Positions 7,982-16,810 of a stretch of 64,000 bases of DNA are shown in pieces. The notes under the pieces were generated by a model. That model did no database searches, was not told the DNA's origin, and was given only the letters and a program-made list of their open reading frames with translations. The position numbers and the translations under genes are program-made. The stretch lies in assembly GCA_035063785.1 (NCBI GenBank), contig JAPSFS010000008.1:62001-126000 (forward strand), read 5' to 3'. The stretch comes from Comamonas_C sp026954015. Its GTDB lineage: Bacteria > Pseudomonadota > Gammaproteobacteria > Burkholderiales > Burkholderiaceae_C. The first letter of the stretch is position 1. Every line of letters starts with the position of its first letter.

Positions 7982-9150
7982 CAACACAGCACCTGTCTCA
8001 AGGCATCCGCCACGCGCGCCACGTCACTTTCCACCATACGGGAGTACATGGGTAGCGACAGCGTGCGCTCATAGATATGCTGGCTGGCCGGGAACATTTC
8101 GGGCCGCAACCCGTAAGTGTCTCGCCAGTAGGGCTGCAAGTGCAGCGGGATGTAATGCACGCTGCATCCGATACCTTGCTCGAACAGATGCTCAATTACG
8201 CGATCCCGCGGCACCGCCACATCGTCGGCCAGCCGGATCACGTACAAGTGCCACGAATGCAGGTCGCCCGCTGCCGCATGGGGTGGCAGGATGATGGGTA
8301 ATTTGGCAAGTGCCTCGTCATACCAGGCCGCCACCTGCTCGCGCTGCCGCTGGAAGCGCCGCACCTTCTTGAGCTGGTGAATACCCATGGCCGCCGCGAT
8401 GTCCGTCATGTTGTACTTGAAGCCCGGTGCCACGATTTCGTAGTACCAGCTCGGCGTCTTGGCCGTGAAGCGGTCGAACGCATCACGGCTGATGCCATGC
8501 AACCGCATCACGCGTGCACGCCTGGCCAATTCGGCGTCTCGCGTCACCAGCATGCCGCCTTCACCTGTGGTCATGGTCTTGTTGGCGTAAAAACTGAACA
8601 CCGCGACGTCGCTGTCCAGCGTGCCGATCATTCGGCCAGCACACGTCGTGGGCAGAGCATGCGCCGCATCTTCCATCACCCGCAACCCGCGCTTCTTCGC
8701 CAACGCCAGCAGCGGCACCATATCCGCCGCCCGCCCGCCGAAATGCACCGGAATGATGGCTTTGGTGCGAGACGTGATGGCCGCTTCCACCGCCGTGACA
8801 TCGATGCACAGCGTCGCCGGATCCACATCCACGAACACGGGATGGGCGCCCAGGTAGCGGATCACCTCGGCGGACGCCGTGAAAGTGTGCGTGGTGGTGA
8901 TCACCTCGTCCTCCGGGCCAACCCCTAAGGCCTCCAGTCCAAGATGCAAGCCTGCCGTGGCCGAGTTGACCGCGATTGCCTCGCCCCCCCCTCCCAGGAA
9001 CGTCGAGAAATCCGTCTCGAACTGCCGTGCTCGCGGCCCGGTGGTAACCCAGCCGGAGCGTAACGTCTCCACGACTTCCGCAATCTCCTCGTCACCAATA
9101 TCCGGCAAGGCAAAAGGGAGGAAATCCGATTTTCCCGATTCAATTCCCAT
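7981..9150 (-). CDS. DegT/DnrJ/EryC1/StrS sugar aminotransferase (PglE-like)
   Basis: A PLP-dependent aminotransferase of 389 residues that adds an amino group to a keto sugar nucleotide, most likely C4 of the product of the PglF-like dehydratase. The PLP-lysine motif FYANKTMTTGEGG is present near residue 185, with FVDVDPATL, EDAAHALP and the substrate-loop segment APGFKYNMTDIAAAMG near 245. Start: the ATG at 9148-9150 has TTGGAACGTGTG upstream and overlaps the acetyltransferase gene by 11 bases; a TTG four codons earlier is possible. It is flanked by the acetyltransferase and by the sugar transferase, forming an amino-sugar pathway unit. Confidence 0.93.
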   Translation of the reverse strand: MGIESGKSDFLPFALPDIGDEEIAEVVETLRSGWVTTGPRARQFETDFSTFLGGGGEAIAVNSATAGLHLGLEALGVGPEDEVITTTHTFTASAEVIRYLGAHPVFVDVDPATLCIDVTAVEAAITSRTKAIIPVHFGGRAADMVPLLALAKKRGLRVMEDAAHALPTTCAGRMIGTLDSDVAVFSFYANKTMTTGEGGMLVTRDAELARRARVMRLHGISRDAFDRFTAKTPSWYYEIVAPGFKYNMTDIAAAMGIHQLKKVRRFQRQREQVAAWYDEALAKLPIILPPHAAAGDLHSWHLYVIRLADDVAVPRDRVIEHLFEQGIGCSVHYIPLHLQPYWRDTYGLRPEMFPASQHIYERTLSLPMYSRMVESDVARVADALRQVLC

Positions 9151-9769
9151 CACACGTTCCAATTCTTCTCAATTTCTTCACATACCGGATCATAAGACGC
9201 TGATCTCCACGAACCCTCTCCGATTCAACAACGTATCCCGCCCCTTCATAAAAACACCTGACTTTCTCATTATTCAAACCGTCTGTCATCAAATAAACAA
9301 ACTGCGCACTACGCGATATAGCCCGACCCTCAAATTGCTCAAGCAACAGTCTCCCGCACGACCTTCCACGAACATTTGGCAAGACTCCTATGCTGCTCAG
9401 CAACACCCCCCCGTCAATTGCATCCGGCTCATCTCCACGATAAGAAATTGCTGAACAAAGCTTCTTTGCAACCATTATCGGGTGGCGCAACATGGCGGGA
9501 ACAGAATAAACAATAAAATAAGGCGCCCTTCTGTTTCTCAGATTCCGAAAAAACGTCTCCGGGAAATCAGTGCCAGCGGCAAACCCGACAATCCCCTGAT
9601 CACCGTCTTCAGCGACAATAATTATCCCCCTCTTATCGCAGATGAATCCTCGGTATAATTCCCTTAAGAACGAAGACCCCAAATTTGTCAGAAAAAAACC
9701 TTCAAACGCTCGCAAGTGGACCTCCACGACCGCATCAAGATCGCTTAGGCTCGCATCCCTAACAAGCAT
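9140..9769 (-). CDS. GNAT-family N-acetyltransferase in the O-antigen locus
   Basis: A GCN5-related acetyltransferase of about 209 residues. The acetyl-CoA binding signature is visible as IGVLPNVRGRSCGRLLLEQF near residue 135, with a preceding beta strand (IIIVAEDGDQGIVGFAAG) and a final FYEGAGYVVE strand typical of GNAT enzymes. Placed between the L-FucNAc transferase and the DegT aminotransferase, it probably acetylates the new 4-amino group of the initiating sugar. That role is filled in Campylobacter by PglD, a left-handed beta-helix enzyme of a different fold. The ATG at 9767-9769 has no clear ribosome-binding site, and a TTG three codons earlier is possible. The base composition is AT-rich compared with the genes to its left. 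Confidence 0.82.
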   Translation of the reverse strand: MLVRDASLSDLDAVVEVHLRAFEGFFLTNLGSSFLRELYRGFICDKRGIIIVAEDGDQGIVGFAAGTDFPETFFRNLRNRRAPYFIVYSVPAMLRHPIMVAKKLCSAISYRGDEPDAIDGGVLLSSIGVLPNVRGRSCGRLLLEQFEGRAISRSAQFVYLMTDGLNNEKVRCFYEGAGYVVESERVRGDQRLMIRYVKKLRRIGTCDGN

Positions 9770-9783
9770 AATATTCAAATATT

Positions 9784-10983
9784 TCAGGTGGTGATTTGTT
9801 TCAAAATGCCAAATATCTTGTTTATACCAATATCACGCCCCATAAATTTATCATAATATTTTCTGCCATTCGATCCGATAACTTTCCAACGCTCCACACA
9901 ACCAATAATTTCGCGCGTAGCCGAAGCAATGCTCTCAACGTTACCTGGCAGTGCTGCCACTCCTGCGCCAGCATCCAAAACAATATCTCTCGCCTCTCCA
10001 CCAACTGCGACAACAATAGGTTTGCCAGCATATAGATATGACTGTATTTTCGAGGGAATCGTAATTCTGAACAATGGATCATCACGCAAATGAACAAGCA
10101 GAACATCCGCTTTCGAAAGATACTTGCCTATTTCAGCAGGCGCCACATAGTCACAAAAAAATATATTTTTTGCCGAGATCGATTCAACATATTGAATAAG
10201 TTTATCTCGCTGTATTCCCGCTCCAATCAAGGTTATGCTTACACCCTCAGATTCCAAAGATGCGACAGCCTCAATCACTGGCCGAAGATCCTGCGCCGCA
10301 CCCAAATTTCCAGCATAGACTAATTTATATCTATAATTCGATATCAGTGGATTTTTTTTATCCACCTCCTCCAATGAATCGGCGACTGCATACCAGTTAT
10401 ACACAACTGAAATCTTCTCTCCTGGGACGGCGCGCTGAATCAAACTGCTTCTATACCCCTGGGAGAGGACGACTACGTGCGCCGCCTGTGCATAGACAAG
10501 GCTACACAGTCTGCCGACGATCCTAAATATGATCCCATCGCCCTGTATCCCGGTAGAGGACAGCGCGTCAGGCCACAGATCCTGAACATCCGTTACATAC
10601 GGCACGCCTTTGATTTTCTTCAGAAAGACACCAATCATACCCACAGTAATTTGTGGGTGGTATGCATATACGACATCAGGCCGTCTCACGATCGTAGCGG
10701 CCACCAACGCGGTGACCATGAAGCTGAGATAAGCCAGAGCTCTAAATATCCTGGATTTCGAATGCGATATAAACGAATAGACTCTTATGACTCGGATGCC
10801 GTCCGACATCTGCACCTGCCATAGTCGGACTTTATATCCATCGAAAACCCTACCCAATGGATAATTCGGAAACGTTGTTATCACATCGACATCAACACCT
10901 TTTTCTTTCAACCCGACCAAAAAATCCAACCCCTTGATTGAATATTCCGGGTCAAATAATTGACTTATAAACAAGAGTCGCAT
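9784..10983 (-). CDS. glycosyltransferase family 4, WbuB-like (L-FucNAc transferase)
   Basis: A cytoplasmic-face glycosyltransferase of 399 residues with the GT-B fold. The N-terminus MRLLFISQLFDPEYSIKGLDF and the segment VQDLWPDALSSTG are typical of the WbuB group. The C-terminal donor site is seen as KLVYAGNLGAAQDLRP near 215 and IPSKIQSYLYAGKPIV near 325. WbuB enzymes elsewhere add L-FucNAc, and here the gene sits next to the three genes that make UDP-L-FucNAc, so the same role is inferred. The start at 10983 is chosen because the conserved N-terminus begins there; the upstream extension is not conserved-looking. AT-rich composition marks it as part of the exchangeable core. Confidence 0.88.
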   Translation of the reverse strand: MRLLFISQLFDPEYSIKGLDFLVGLKEKGVDVDVITTFPNYPLGRVFDGYKVRLWQVQMSDGIRVIRVYSFISHSKSRIFRALAYLSFMVTALVAATIVRRPDVVYAYHPQITVGMIGVFLKKIKGVPYVTDVQDLWPDALSSTGIQGDGIIFRIVGRLCSLVYAQAAHVVVLSQGYRSSLIQRAVPGEKISVVYNWYAVADSLEEVDKKNPLISNYRYKLVYAGNLGAAQDLRPVIEAVASLESEGVSITLIGAGIQRDKLIQYVESISAKNIFFCDYVAPAEIGKYLSKADVLLVHLRDDPLFRITIPSKIQSYLYAGKPIVVAVGGEARDIVLDAGAGVAALPGNVESIASATREIIGCVERWKVIGSNGRKYYDKFMGRDIGINKIFGILKQITT

Positions 10984-11071
10984 AAAATCAATAGATCCGC
11001 ACAGCCAGCGCCACGTGCGCCACAACAAACAACACGTAAATATTCCAATTTCAATTTCAATCCTCTAAAAT

Positions 11072-12202
11072 TTAATATAACTTCCAAATTACCCGATTCA
11101 CATAATCAGTATAGCTTTGAATGATGCGCAGCACCTTGTCGCTCACATTGGGCATGCTGTAGTCGGCCACTTGGCGTAGTAGCCGCTCCTGTCCGTGCGG
11201 CTGAGACTCGAGAATTGCCAAGCCTTGTAATACCCGCTCCACCTCCAGCCCCGTCATCATCACAGCGGCCTCTTCCATACCTTCGGGACGCTCATGTGCC
11301 TCGCGCAGGTTGAGCGCCGGAAAATTCAGGATGGAAGATTCCTCGTTGATCGTGCCGCTGTCTGACAGTACCGCCTTGGCCGACAACTGCAGCCTGTTGT
11401 AGTCGGTGAAGCCCAGGGGTTTGAGCAAGCGCACCTGCGGATGGAAGCGCGCACCCATGGCATCCACGCGTTTTTGGGTACGCGGGTGGGTCGAGACGAT
11501 GACCGGCATGCCATAGCCCTCGGCGACGCCGTTCAGTACGTTTACCAGCTTGCCAAAATTCCGGTCGGAATCGATGTTCTCTTCGCGGTGGGCACTGACG
11601 ACAAAGAACTGCCGCTCCTGCAGTTTCAGCCGCTGCAGCACGTCCGACGCATCGATGCCCGGGCGGTAATGCGCCAGCACTTCAGCCATCGGGCTGCCGG
11701 TCTTGATCACCATGTCGGGCGGCAGGCCCTCGCGCAACAGGTATTCGCGCGCAATGCTGCTGTAGGTCAGGTTGATGTCGGCCGTGTGGTCCACGATGCG
11801 ACGATTGATCTCTTCCGGTACGCGCATGTCGAAGCAGCGATTGCCGGCCTCCATATGGAAGATCGGCACCTTGCGTCGCTTGGCGGGAATCACTGCCAGG
11901 CAGCTATTGGTATCGCCGAGAACCAGCAGCGCCTCGGGCTGCTCGGCCACCAGCAGCCCATCCATGGAGGCGATGATCTTGCCGATCGTCTCGGCGGCGC
12001 TGCCACCAGCCGCGTTCAGAAAGTAATCGGGTTTGCGGATGCCCAGATCGTCGAAAAAGATCTGATTCAGTTCGTAGTCGTAGTTCTGTCCGGTATGCAC
12101 CAGTACATGCTCGCAATGCTCATCGAGCCGCGCCATCACTCGTGAAAGGCGGATGATTTCGGGTCGCGTGCCGACCACGGTCATGACCTTGAGTTTTTTC
12201 AT
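11072..12202 (-). CDS. wbjD: UDP-N-acetyl sugar 2-epimerase of UDP-L-FucNAc synthesis
   Basis: A non-hydrolysing UDP-HexNAc 2-epimerase, 376 residues, converting UDP-2-acetamido-2,6-dideoxy-L-talose to UDP-L-FucNAc, the last step of the pathway started by WbjB and WbjC. Motifs include VVGTRPEIIRLSRV at residues 9-22, HTGQNYDYELNQ near 37, LVLGDTNS near 92, HMEAGNRCFD near 116, SAHREENID near 204 and SDSGTINEESS near 280. The gene order wbjB-wbjC-wbjD is the usual one (also called fnlABC or capEFG). The assignment rests on context plus family; MnaA-type ManNAc epimerases are close relatives. Confidence 0.92.
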   Translation of the reverse strand: MKKLKVMTVVGTRPEIIRLSRVMARLDEHCEHVLVHTGQNYDYELNQIFFDDLGIRKPDYFLNAAGGSAAETIGKIIASMDGLLVAEQPEALLVLGDTNSCLAVIPAKRRKVPIFHMEAGNRCFDMRVPEEINRRIVDHTADINLTYSSIAREYLLREGLPPDMVIKTGSPMAEVLAHYRPGIDASDVLQRLKLQERQFFVVSAHREENIDSDRNFGKLVNVLNGVAEGYGMPVIVSTHPRTQKRVDAMGARFHPQVRLLKPLGFTDYNRLQLSAKAVLSDSGTINEESSILNFPALNLREAHERPEGMEEAAVMMTGLEVERVLQGLAILESQPHGQERLLRQVADYSMPNVSDKVLRIIQSYTDYVNRVIWKLY

Positions 12203-12215
12203 GTTCGAAGCGGCT

Positions 12216-13343
12216 TCAAAGCAGGCAGGCGAAAGTATCAGGATGGGTGCGGTCGAAGATCTCGTTCGCCCATAGCATCACTACCATTTCCTCCGAGCCT
12301 ATGTTGGTGATGTCATGCGTCCATCCCGGCACAGTCTCCACGATCTCTGCCCGGGCTCCGCTGGTGACCAATTGGTGTGTCTGCCCCGTCAACATATGGC
12401 GGAACTTGAATCGCGCCTGACCCTTGATGACCAGAAATTTTTCTGTCTTGCTGTGGTGGTAATGTCCTCCGCGCGTGATGCCAGGGTGGGCAGTGAAGTA
12501 ACTGAACTGCCCGCAGTCGGGCGTCTTGAGCATCTCCACGAACACACCGCGCGCGTCGCCATGCATGGGGACGGAATAAGCGAAGTCTTCCACCGGAAGG
12601 TAGCTTACGTAGGTGGCATATAGTGCCCTCACCAAGCCCACGCCAACGCGCTCGGTCACCAGTGAACTGCGGCTGGACCGGAACGCTGCAATCTGCCGCG
12701 CGAGTTCTCCCACCGTGGTGGTGTATTGCGGCGTCACAGTAGCGAACCCCTGCGCATCCACTGCGGCATCGGCACCATCCATCAGGTGCAAGAAGCAAGC
12801 CACCACATCGTCCACGTAGACCAGTGTGAGCTTCGCAGCAGGATCGTTCACCTGCACGGGCAGACCTCGGGCGGTGTTGTGGCAGAACGTCGCCACCGCC
12901 GAGTTGTAATTCGGCCTGCACCATTTGCCGAACACGTTGGGCAGGCGAAACACATGCGCCGGCAAACCGTGGCTACGCGCGGCCGCAAACAACGCTTCCT
13001 CCGCCGCACGCTTGCTACGGCCATACGGGTTGTCCCGCTCAGCTTGGGTGGACGAGGCATAGATCAAGGGAATCCGCTTTCCCGTGCTCTGCGCAACTGT
13101 GCACAGAGCCGCTGCCAGAGCAGCCGTCAGATCTGCATTGCCAAAGGCAAACTCGGCAGGATCCTCCGGTCGGTTGACGCCGGCCAAGTGGAATACAAAA
13201 TCCACTTCCTGCAGTAGTTGCGGCAACTCTGCCACCTCATTGGCCCGTGTGAAGCAGCGAACTTCGACATTCCTGCGTTCCGCCAGATGAAGCTTCAAGT
13301 TCTTGCCGATGAACCCGTCGGCACCGGTGATCAGCACACGCAT
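12216..13343 (-). CDS. wbjC: SDR-cupin bifunctional enzyme of UDP-L-FucNAc synthesis
   Basis: The 375-residue second enzyme of UDP-L-FucNAc synthesis (WbjC/FnlB/CapF), with C3 epimerase and C4 reductase activities. Residues 1 to about 245 form a Rossmann reductase (VLITGADGFIGKNL at 3-16, FVFHLAGVNRPED near 49-61, and the S-T and Y-x3-K type segment STQAERDNPYGRSKRAAEE near 97-115). Residues from about 250 form a cupin (SVPMHGDARGVFVEMLK, then GGHYHHSKTEKFLVIKGQA), which supplies the zinc-dependent epimerase half. It abuts the stop of wbjB directly, with no gap, so the two are translated in tandem. Confidence 0.94.
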   Translation of the reverse strand: MRVLITGADGFIGKNLKLHLAERRNVEVRCFTRANEVAELPQLLQEVDFVFHLAGVNRPEDPAEFAFGNADLTAALAAALCTVAQSTGKRIPLIYASSTQAERDNPYGRSKRAAEEALFAAARSHGLPAHVFRLPNVFGKWCRPNYNSAVATFCHNTARGLPVQVNDPAAKLTLVYVDDVVACFLHLMDGADAAVDAQGFATVTPQYTTTVGELARQIAAFRSSRSSLVTERVGVGLVRALYATYVSYLPVEDFAYSVPMHGDARGVFVEMLKTPDCGQFSYFTAHPGITRGGHYHHSKTEKFLVIKGQARFKFRHMLTGQTHQLVTSGARAEIVETVPGWTHDITNIGSEEMVVMLWANEIFDRTHPDTFACLL

Positions 13344-14390
13344 TCAGTAATCCTCAGCCACGGCATGCTCTCCCCGTGCAATGCGTTGCATGAAATCCAG
13401 CTTGAGCAGCAGCTTCTGCATCCCTTCCACATCCAGCCTGGTCGTGTTGTGGCTGTTGTAATCCTCCCCGTGAGCAGTCCGTGTCAAGCGCTGTTGGCCC
13501 TGCTCCACGTACTTGGCGTAATTCAGGTCCCGCCCGTCTGCAGGAACGCGGAAATACCCGCCCATATCCTCAGCGCAAGCCATCTCTTCGCGGCTGAGCA
13601 GCGCCTCATACAGCTTTTCGCCGTGGCGCGTGCCCATCACCTGTACCGGGTGGTCCGGCTTGCCCATCAACCCAAGGACAGCCTGCGCCAGCACCTGTAC
13701 CGTGGCCGCCGGCGCCTTCTGCACGAAGATGTCGCCGTTGCGGCCATGCTCGAAGGCGTACAGCACCAGATCCACCGCGTCAGCCAACGTCATCATGAAG
13801 CGTGTCATGGCTGGATCGGTAACGGTGATGGGCCGACCCGCATACACCTGATCGACGAACAGCGGGATCACCGACCCGCGCGAGGCCATCACATTGCCAT
13901 AGCGCGTACCGCAGATCACCGTCCCCCTGCCGTCCAGATTACGGCTGGCCGCCACCATTACCTTCTCCATCATCGCCTTGCTGATGCCCATGGCGTTGAT
14001 GGGATAGACGGCTTTGTCGGTACTCAGGCACACCACGCGCTTCACGCCTGCCGCAATCGCCGCCTCCAGCACATTCTCGGTACCCAGCACATTGGTGCGC
14101 ACCGCCTGCATGGGATAGAACTCGCACGACGGCACCTGCTTGAGCGCAGCGGCGTGGAACACGTAGTCCACCCCCCGCATCGCCTGCCTGACACTGCGCT
14201 CATCCCGCACGTCACCGATGTAAAACTTGAGCTTGGCGCTCCCATAGCGCTTGCGCATGTCGTCCTGTTTCTTCTCGTCGCGACTGAACACACGAATCTC
14301 CGTAATCTCCGATCCCAGAAACCGCCGAAGTACCGCATTCCCAAACGAACCCGTCCCCCCAGTGATCAATAATTTCTTGCCTTCGAACAT
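13344..14390 (-). CDS. wbjB: UDP-GlcNAc 4,6-dehydratase/5-epimerase of UDP-L-FucNAc synthesis
   Basis: A 348-residue soluble SDR enzyme (WbjB/FnlA/CapE) that turns UDP-GlcNAc into a 4-keto-6-deoxy-L-sugar, the entry to UDP-L-FucNAc. Seen are LLITGGTGSFGNAVL at 6-20, FHAAALKQVPSCEFYP near 80, and CLSTDKAVYPINAMGISKAMMEK near 120, with the TDK and M-x3-K catalytic pattern shared with the PglF group. The start is the ATG at 14388-14390, preceded by GAGGAGTTGAG; a longer upstream reading into the glycosyltransferase gene is not needed. It is a different enzyme from the membrane dehydratase at 5372-7372, so two dehydratases feed two different deoxy sugars. Confidence 0.94.
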   Translation of the reverse strand: MFEGKKLLITGGTGSFGNAVLRRFLGSEITEIRVFSRDEKKQDDMRKRYGSAKLKFYIGDVRDERSVRQAMRGVDYVFHAAALKQVPSCEFYPMQAVRTNVLGTENVLEAAIAAGVKRVVCLSTDKAVYPINAMGISKAMMEKVMVAASRNLDGRGTVICGTRYGNVMASRGSVIPLFVDQVYAGRPITVTDPAMTRFMMTLADAVDLVLYAFEHGRNGDIFVQKAPAATVQVLAQAVLGLMGKPDHPVQVMGTRHGEKLYEALLSREEMACAEDMGGYFRVPADGRDLNYAKYVEQGQQRLTRTAHGEDYNSHNTTRLDVEGMQKLLLKLDFMQRIARGEHAVAEDY

Positions 14391-14391
14391 C

Positions 14392-15648
14392 TCAACTCCT
14401 CTGTCCCAAACCCAGATTATCCGCAAACATCCTCATTTTCCGTCCGAGCGCTTCCTGAGAAAACTCATTCCTGACATAGTCCCTCCCCCTGGCTGCTCTC
14501 TCATGCAAGCTGGCGCGATCCGATTTCATAGCACAAATAATAGCGTTCCCGATACCTTTAGCGGTTTCATCTTCAATAAAATTAAAATACGCCTGCATTT
14601 CCGCTGGAATCGTTGGAATGCGTGTGGTAAGTACGGGGCACCCCGTGGACAGATATTCAATCAATTTTGAGGGGAACGACAGAGAAACAAACGAAGCATC
14701 CGTAGGTCTTGGATTGACCAATAGATCTGCAGACAAAAATTCCGGTATCAATACCGCAGTATCCACGAAGCCGCCATAAACAATCCTCTTGTCATGCTTC
14801 GCCGCATCAACAATCGACCGCTCCTGATCGCCACGACCGAACAGTTTCAACCGCACAGCAATTTTTGGATCTAGTCCCCGTATCGCCTCCAACAAACGAT
14901 CAACGCCATAACGAGCATTTAGCCCCCCTGCATAAACTATAGTAAACTCGTCATTGCCTTCGGTTTTGTGATCTATATCTTGAACCGCCAGCCGGCTGAA
15001 TTCACCCTCCAGGATTCCCGGAAATACCAAATTTGGAGAATCTGCCGCCAATTTTTCCACCAAGCCCGGTGCCAACGCCACAACTCCCGCACAACGGCGC
15101 AATAACCTCCGTACAAGATATGTATCCACCATCTTAAGACTGCGGGATAAAAATCCGTCCGTTGGCAAAATTACTCCCGGTGGATCAGTCAATACCGCTA
15201 TCGTACGGACTCCAAGGCATCGGACGAGCGTCGCAAAAAAAAGATACGGCGAGTGAACACCATGCAAATAAATCAATTTCACGCGCCGAACATGAATATA
15301 TGGAGCCAACGTGATCACACAAGAAACAAACCGCGTTACATGCTTAATGCCAAGAATATTCACGAAGGCCAACATTAGTCCCGGCATGCCATCAATTTCA
15401 AATTTTTTTCCAGCAAAAAAAATTTTTCTTCCCAGAGGATAATTTTGTATCGGACAGGTCGACGCAAGTAGCAAAGTAGAATACGCAATTCGCAGGGCTC
15501 CAATACAGCTCAATCCAAATTTTTGCGTCTGTATCGCTGGTTGAGTGTCCAATTTGAATACACGATCGGCCATCGATCGCGGCATCACATAACCTAGCCA
15601 CAGAACTGCGGGCTCATCCACCTCACAACCGACGCCATCAACAGTCAT
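14392..15648 (-). CDS. glycosyltransferase, GT4/GT1-like, O-unit assembly
   Basis: A 418-residue GT-B glycosyltransferase. The C-terminal half has the donor-binding pattern EFTIVYAGGLNARYGVDRLLEAI near residue 235, LKLFGRGDQE near 270, and SFPSKLIEYLSTGCPVLT near 330, as in GT4 enzymes. The N-terminal half is less typical. With WbuB it is one of only two glycosyltransferases in the locus besides the initiating enzyme; it may add L-rhamnose, since the rml genes are upstream, but the donor is not readable from sequence. The start at 15648 gives an 11-base overlap with the polymerase gene; an alternative start at 15675 would overlap by 38 bases. AT-rich. Confidence 0.85.
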   Translation of the reverse strand: MTVDGVGCEVDEPAVLWLGYVMPRSMADRVFKLDTQPAIQTQKFGLSCIGALRIAYSTLLLASTCPIQNYPLGRKIFFAGKKFEIDGMPGLMLAFVNILGIKHVTRFVSCVITLAPYIHVRRVKLIYLHGVHSPYLFFATLVRCLGVRTIAVLTDPPGVILPTDGFLSRSLKMVDTYLVRRLLRRCAGVVALAPGLVEKLAADSPNLVFPGILEGEFSRLAVQDIDHKTEGNDEFTIVYAGGLNARYGVDRLLEAIRGLDPKIAVRLKLFGRGDQERSIVDAAKHDKRIVYGGFVDTAVLIPEFLSADLLVNPRPTDASFVSLSFPSKLIEYLSTGCPVLTTRIPTIPAEMQAYFNFIEDETAKGIGNAIICAMKSDRASLHERAARGRDYVRNEFSQEALGRKMRMFADNLGLGQRS

Positions 15649-16810
15649 CTCGATCCCGGAAATAGAATGCGGCAACCGCCGGCATCAGCCAGACGGATTG
15701 GCTAGCAAACGTAATAATTACGATCATCGCGACACCGAGGCGGCGCAAGTTATTAACCAACAATAACAACCACAGTATCGCCACCGTTAGAAACCCATAT
15801 CTTTGCCCAATCTGCAACACCGAATCCCACCCCCCGAGATCATTGAGGGCCAATACCTCATCATAGAGTCCATTTCCTAGGCCAAAGAGCACATCGAACC
15901 AGTTGCGATCGAAAAAATCAAAATATCTCGCATAGCGCAAATCAAACGATGCGCTCCCCACCAACTTGTTATCGATCTGATATTCTATCTGCCCCCAAGC
16001 ATAATATACGATCAAAGGCGCGACCATGACCAGACCCAGCAACAGAATTCTTGGTCGTACATACACGAGCATGAACAATCCAAGCAAAAATATTCCAGCG
16101 GTACTTTGCGTCAGAGCCATCGCAACGATGTACAAGACAGATTGCCAGTCCAAGCGCCCTTCCCGCCTTGACATCCGGAACCACAGCGCCCACAAATAAA
16201 ACATTGACACAAGACCGGGTTCACTTGCGAACCCGGTAAACCTGCGGATCAACAACCCGTCCACATACAAAAAATTCACAAATCCCATCGTACGGTGCAC
16301 ATACGGACCGTACGTATATTCAGGCAGGATTTCAATGATATTCGGATATGCCATCGCAACCACATATATCGGAAGACCAATCATGGTGGCATAGAATATC
16401 ATCCTCTCATTGACATACAGGATATCGGCTTTGGAAATCAGAGTAACCACAACAAACGAAATCGACATCGTCGCCCAAAATCCGAAACTTTTCCACCCAT
16501 ACACGTGACCATGAATCGCATCCACCACTGCCACGTGAACCACAAAAACCCACGTGACAATCAGCAGCGACAATACTGCTCCAACCGACGTTTCTATACC
16601 GTTACGATTGATCAGGATCAGCGCGAGCACGATGGCAGCTGCTGCTGCGGTCTTCATGGCGCCCTCGAAAAGGGGGCTCGCACTCGCGAATATGATCCCA
16701 CCAATCAAAATCGCCCTTACCAGAGCCACTGCAGCCTCTGGCCGCGCCCCGCGACGCGCGGAAAATTCAGAACCAATGGGAGTCACAACTTCAACTCGCG
16801 CCACATTCAA
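15638..16810 (-). CDS. O-antigen polymerase (Wzy-like), multi-spanning membrane protein
   Basis: A 390-residue integral inner-membrane protein with about ten to twelve hydrophobic segments and little conserved sequence, as expected of Wzy polymerases. Segments include LVRAILIGGIIFASASPLF, IVLALILI, VLSLLIVTWVFVVHVAVV, LLLGLVMVAPLIVYYAW and a C-terminal IVIITFASQSVWLMPAVAAFYF. A large periplasmic loop between roughly residues 170 and 200 (RFTGFASEPGL) includes the arginine and glutamate often seen in this family. It would join lipid-linked O-units in the periplasm. Its start overlaps the flippase stop by four bases. The call rests on topology and context rather than a specific motif. Confidence 0.8.
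   Translation of the reverse strand: MNVARVEVVTPIGSEFSARRGARPEAAVALVRAILIGGIIFASASPLFEGAMKTAAAAAIVLALILINRNGIETSVGAVLSLLIVTWVFVVHVAVVDAIHGHVYGWKSFGFWATMSISFVVVTLISKADILYVNERMIFYATMIGLPIYVVAMAYPNIIEILPEYTYGPYVHRTMGFVNFLYVDGLLIRRFTGFASEPGLVSMFYLWALWFRMSRREGRLDWQSVLYIVAMALTQSTAGIFLLGLFMLVYVRPRILLLGLVMVAPLIVYYAWGQIEYQIDNKLVGSASFDLRYARYFDFFDRNWFDVLFGLGNGLYDEVLALNDLGGWDSVLQIGQRYGFLTVAILWLLLLVNNLRRLGVAMIVIITFASQSVWLMPAVAAFYFRDRDDC

Noticed and set aside
12216..13343. Two separate genes (reductase and cupin) in place of one wbjC
   Set aside because: The frame is continuous with no stop, and the SDR-cupin fusion is the normal form of this enzyme.
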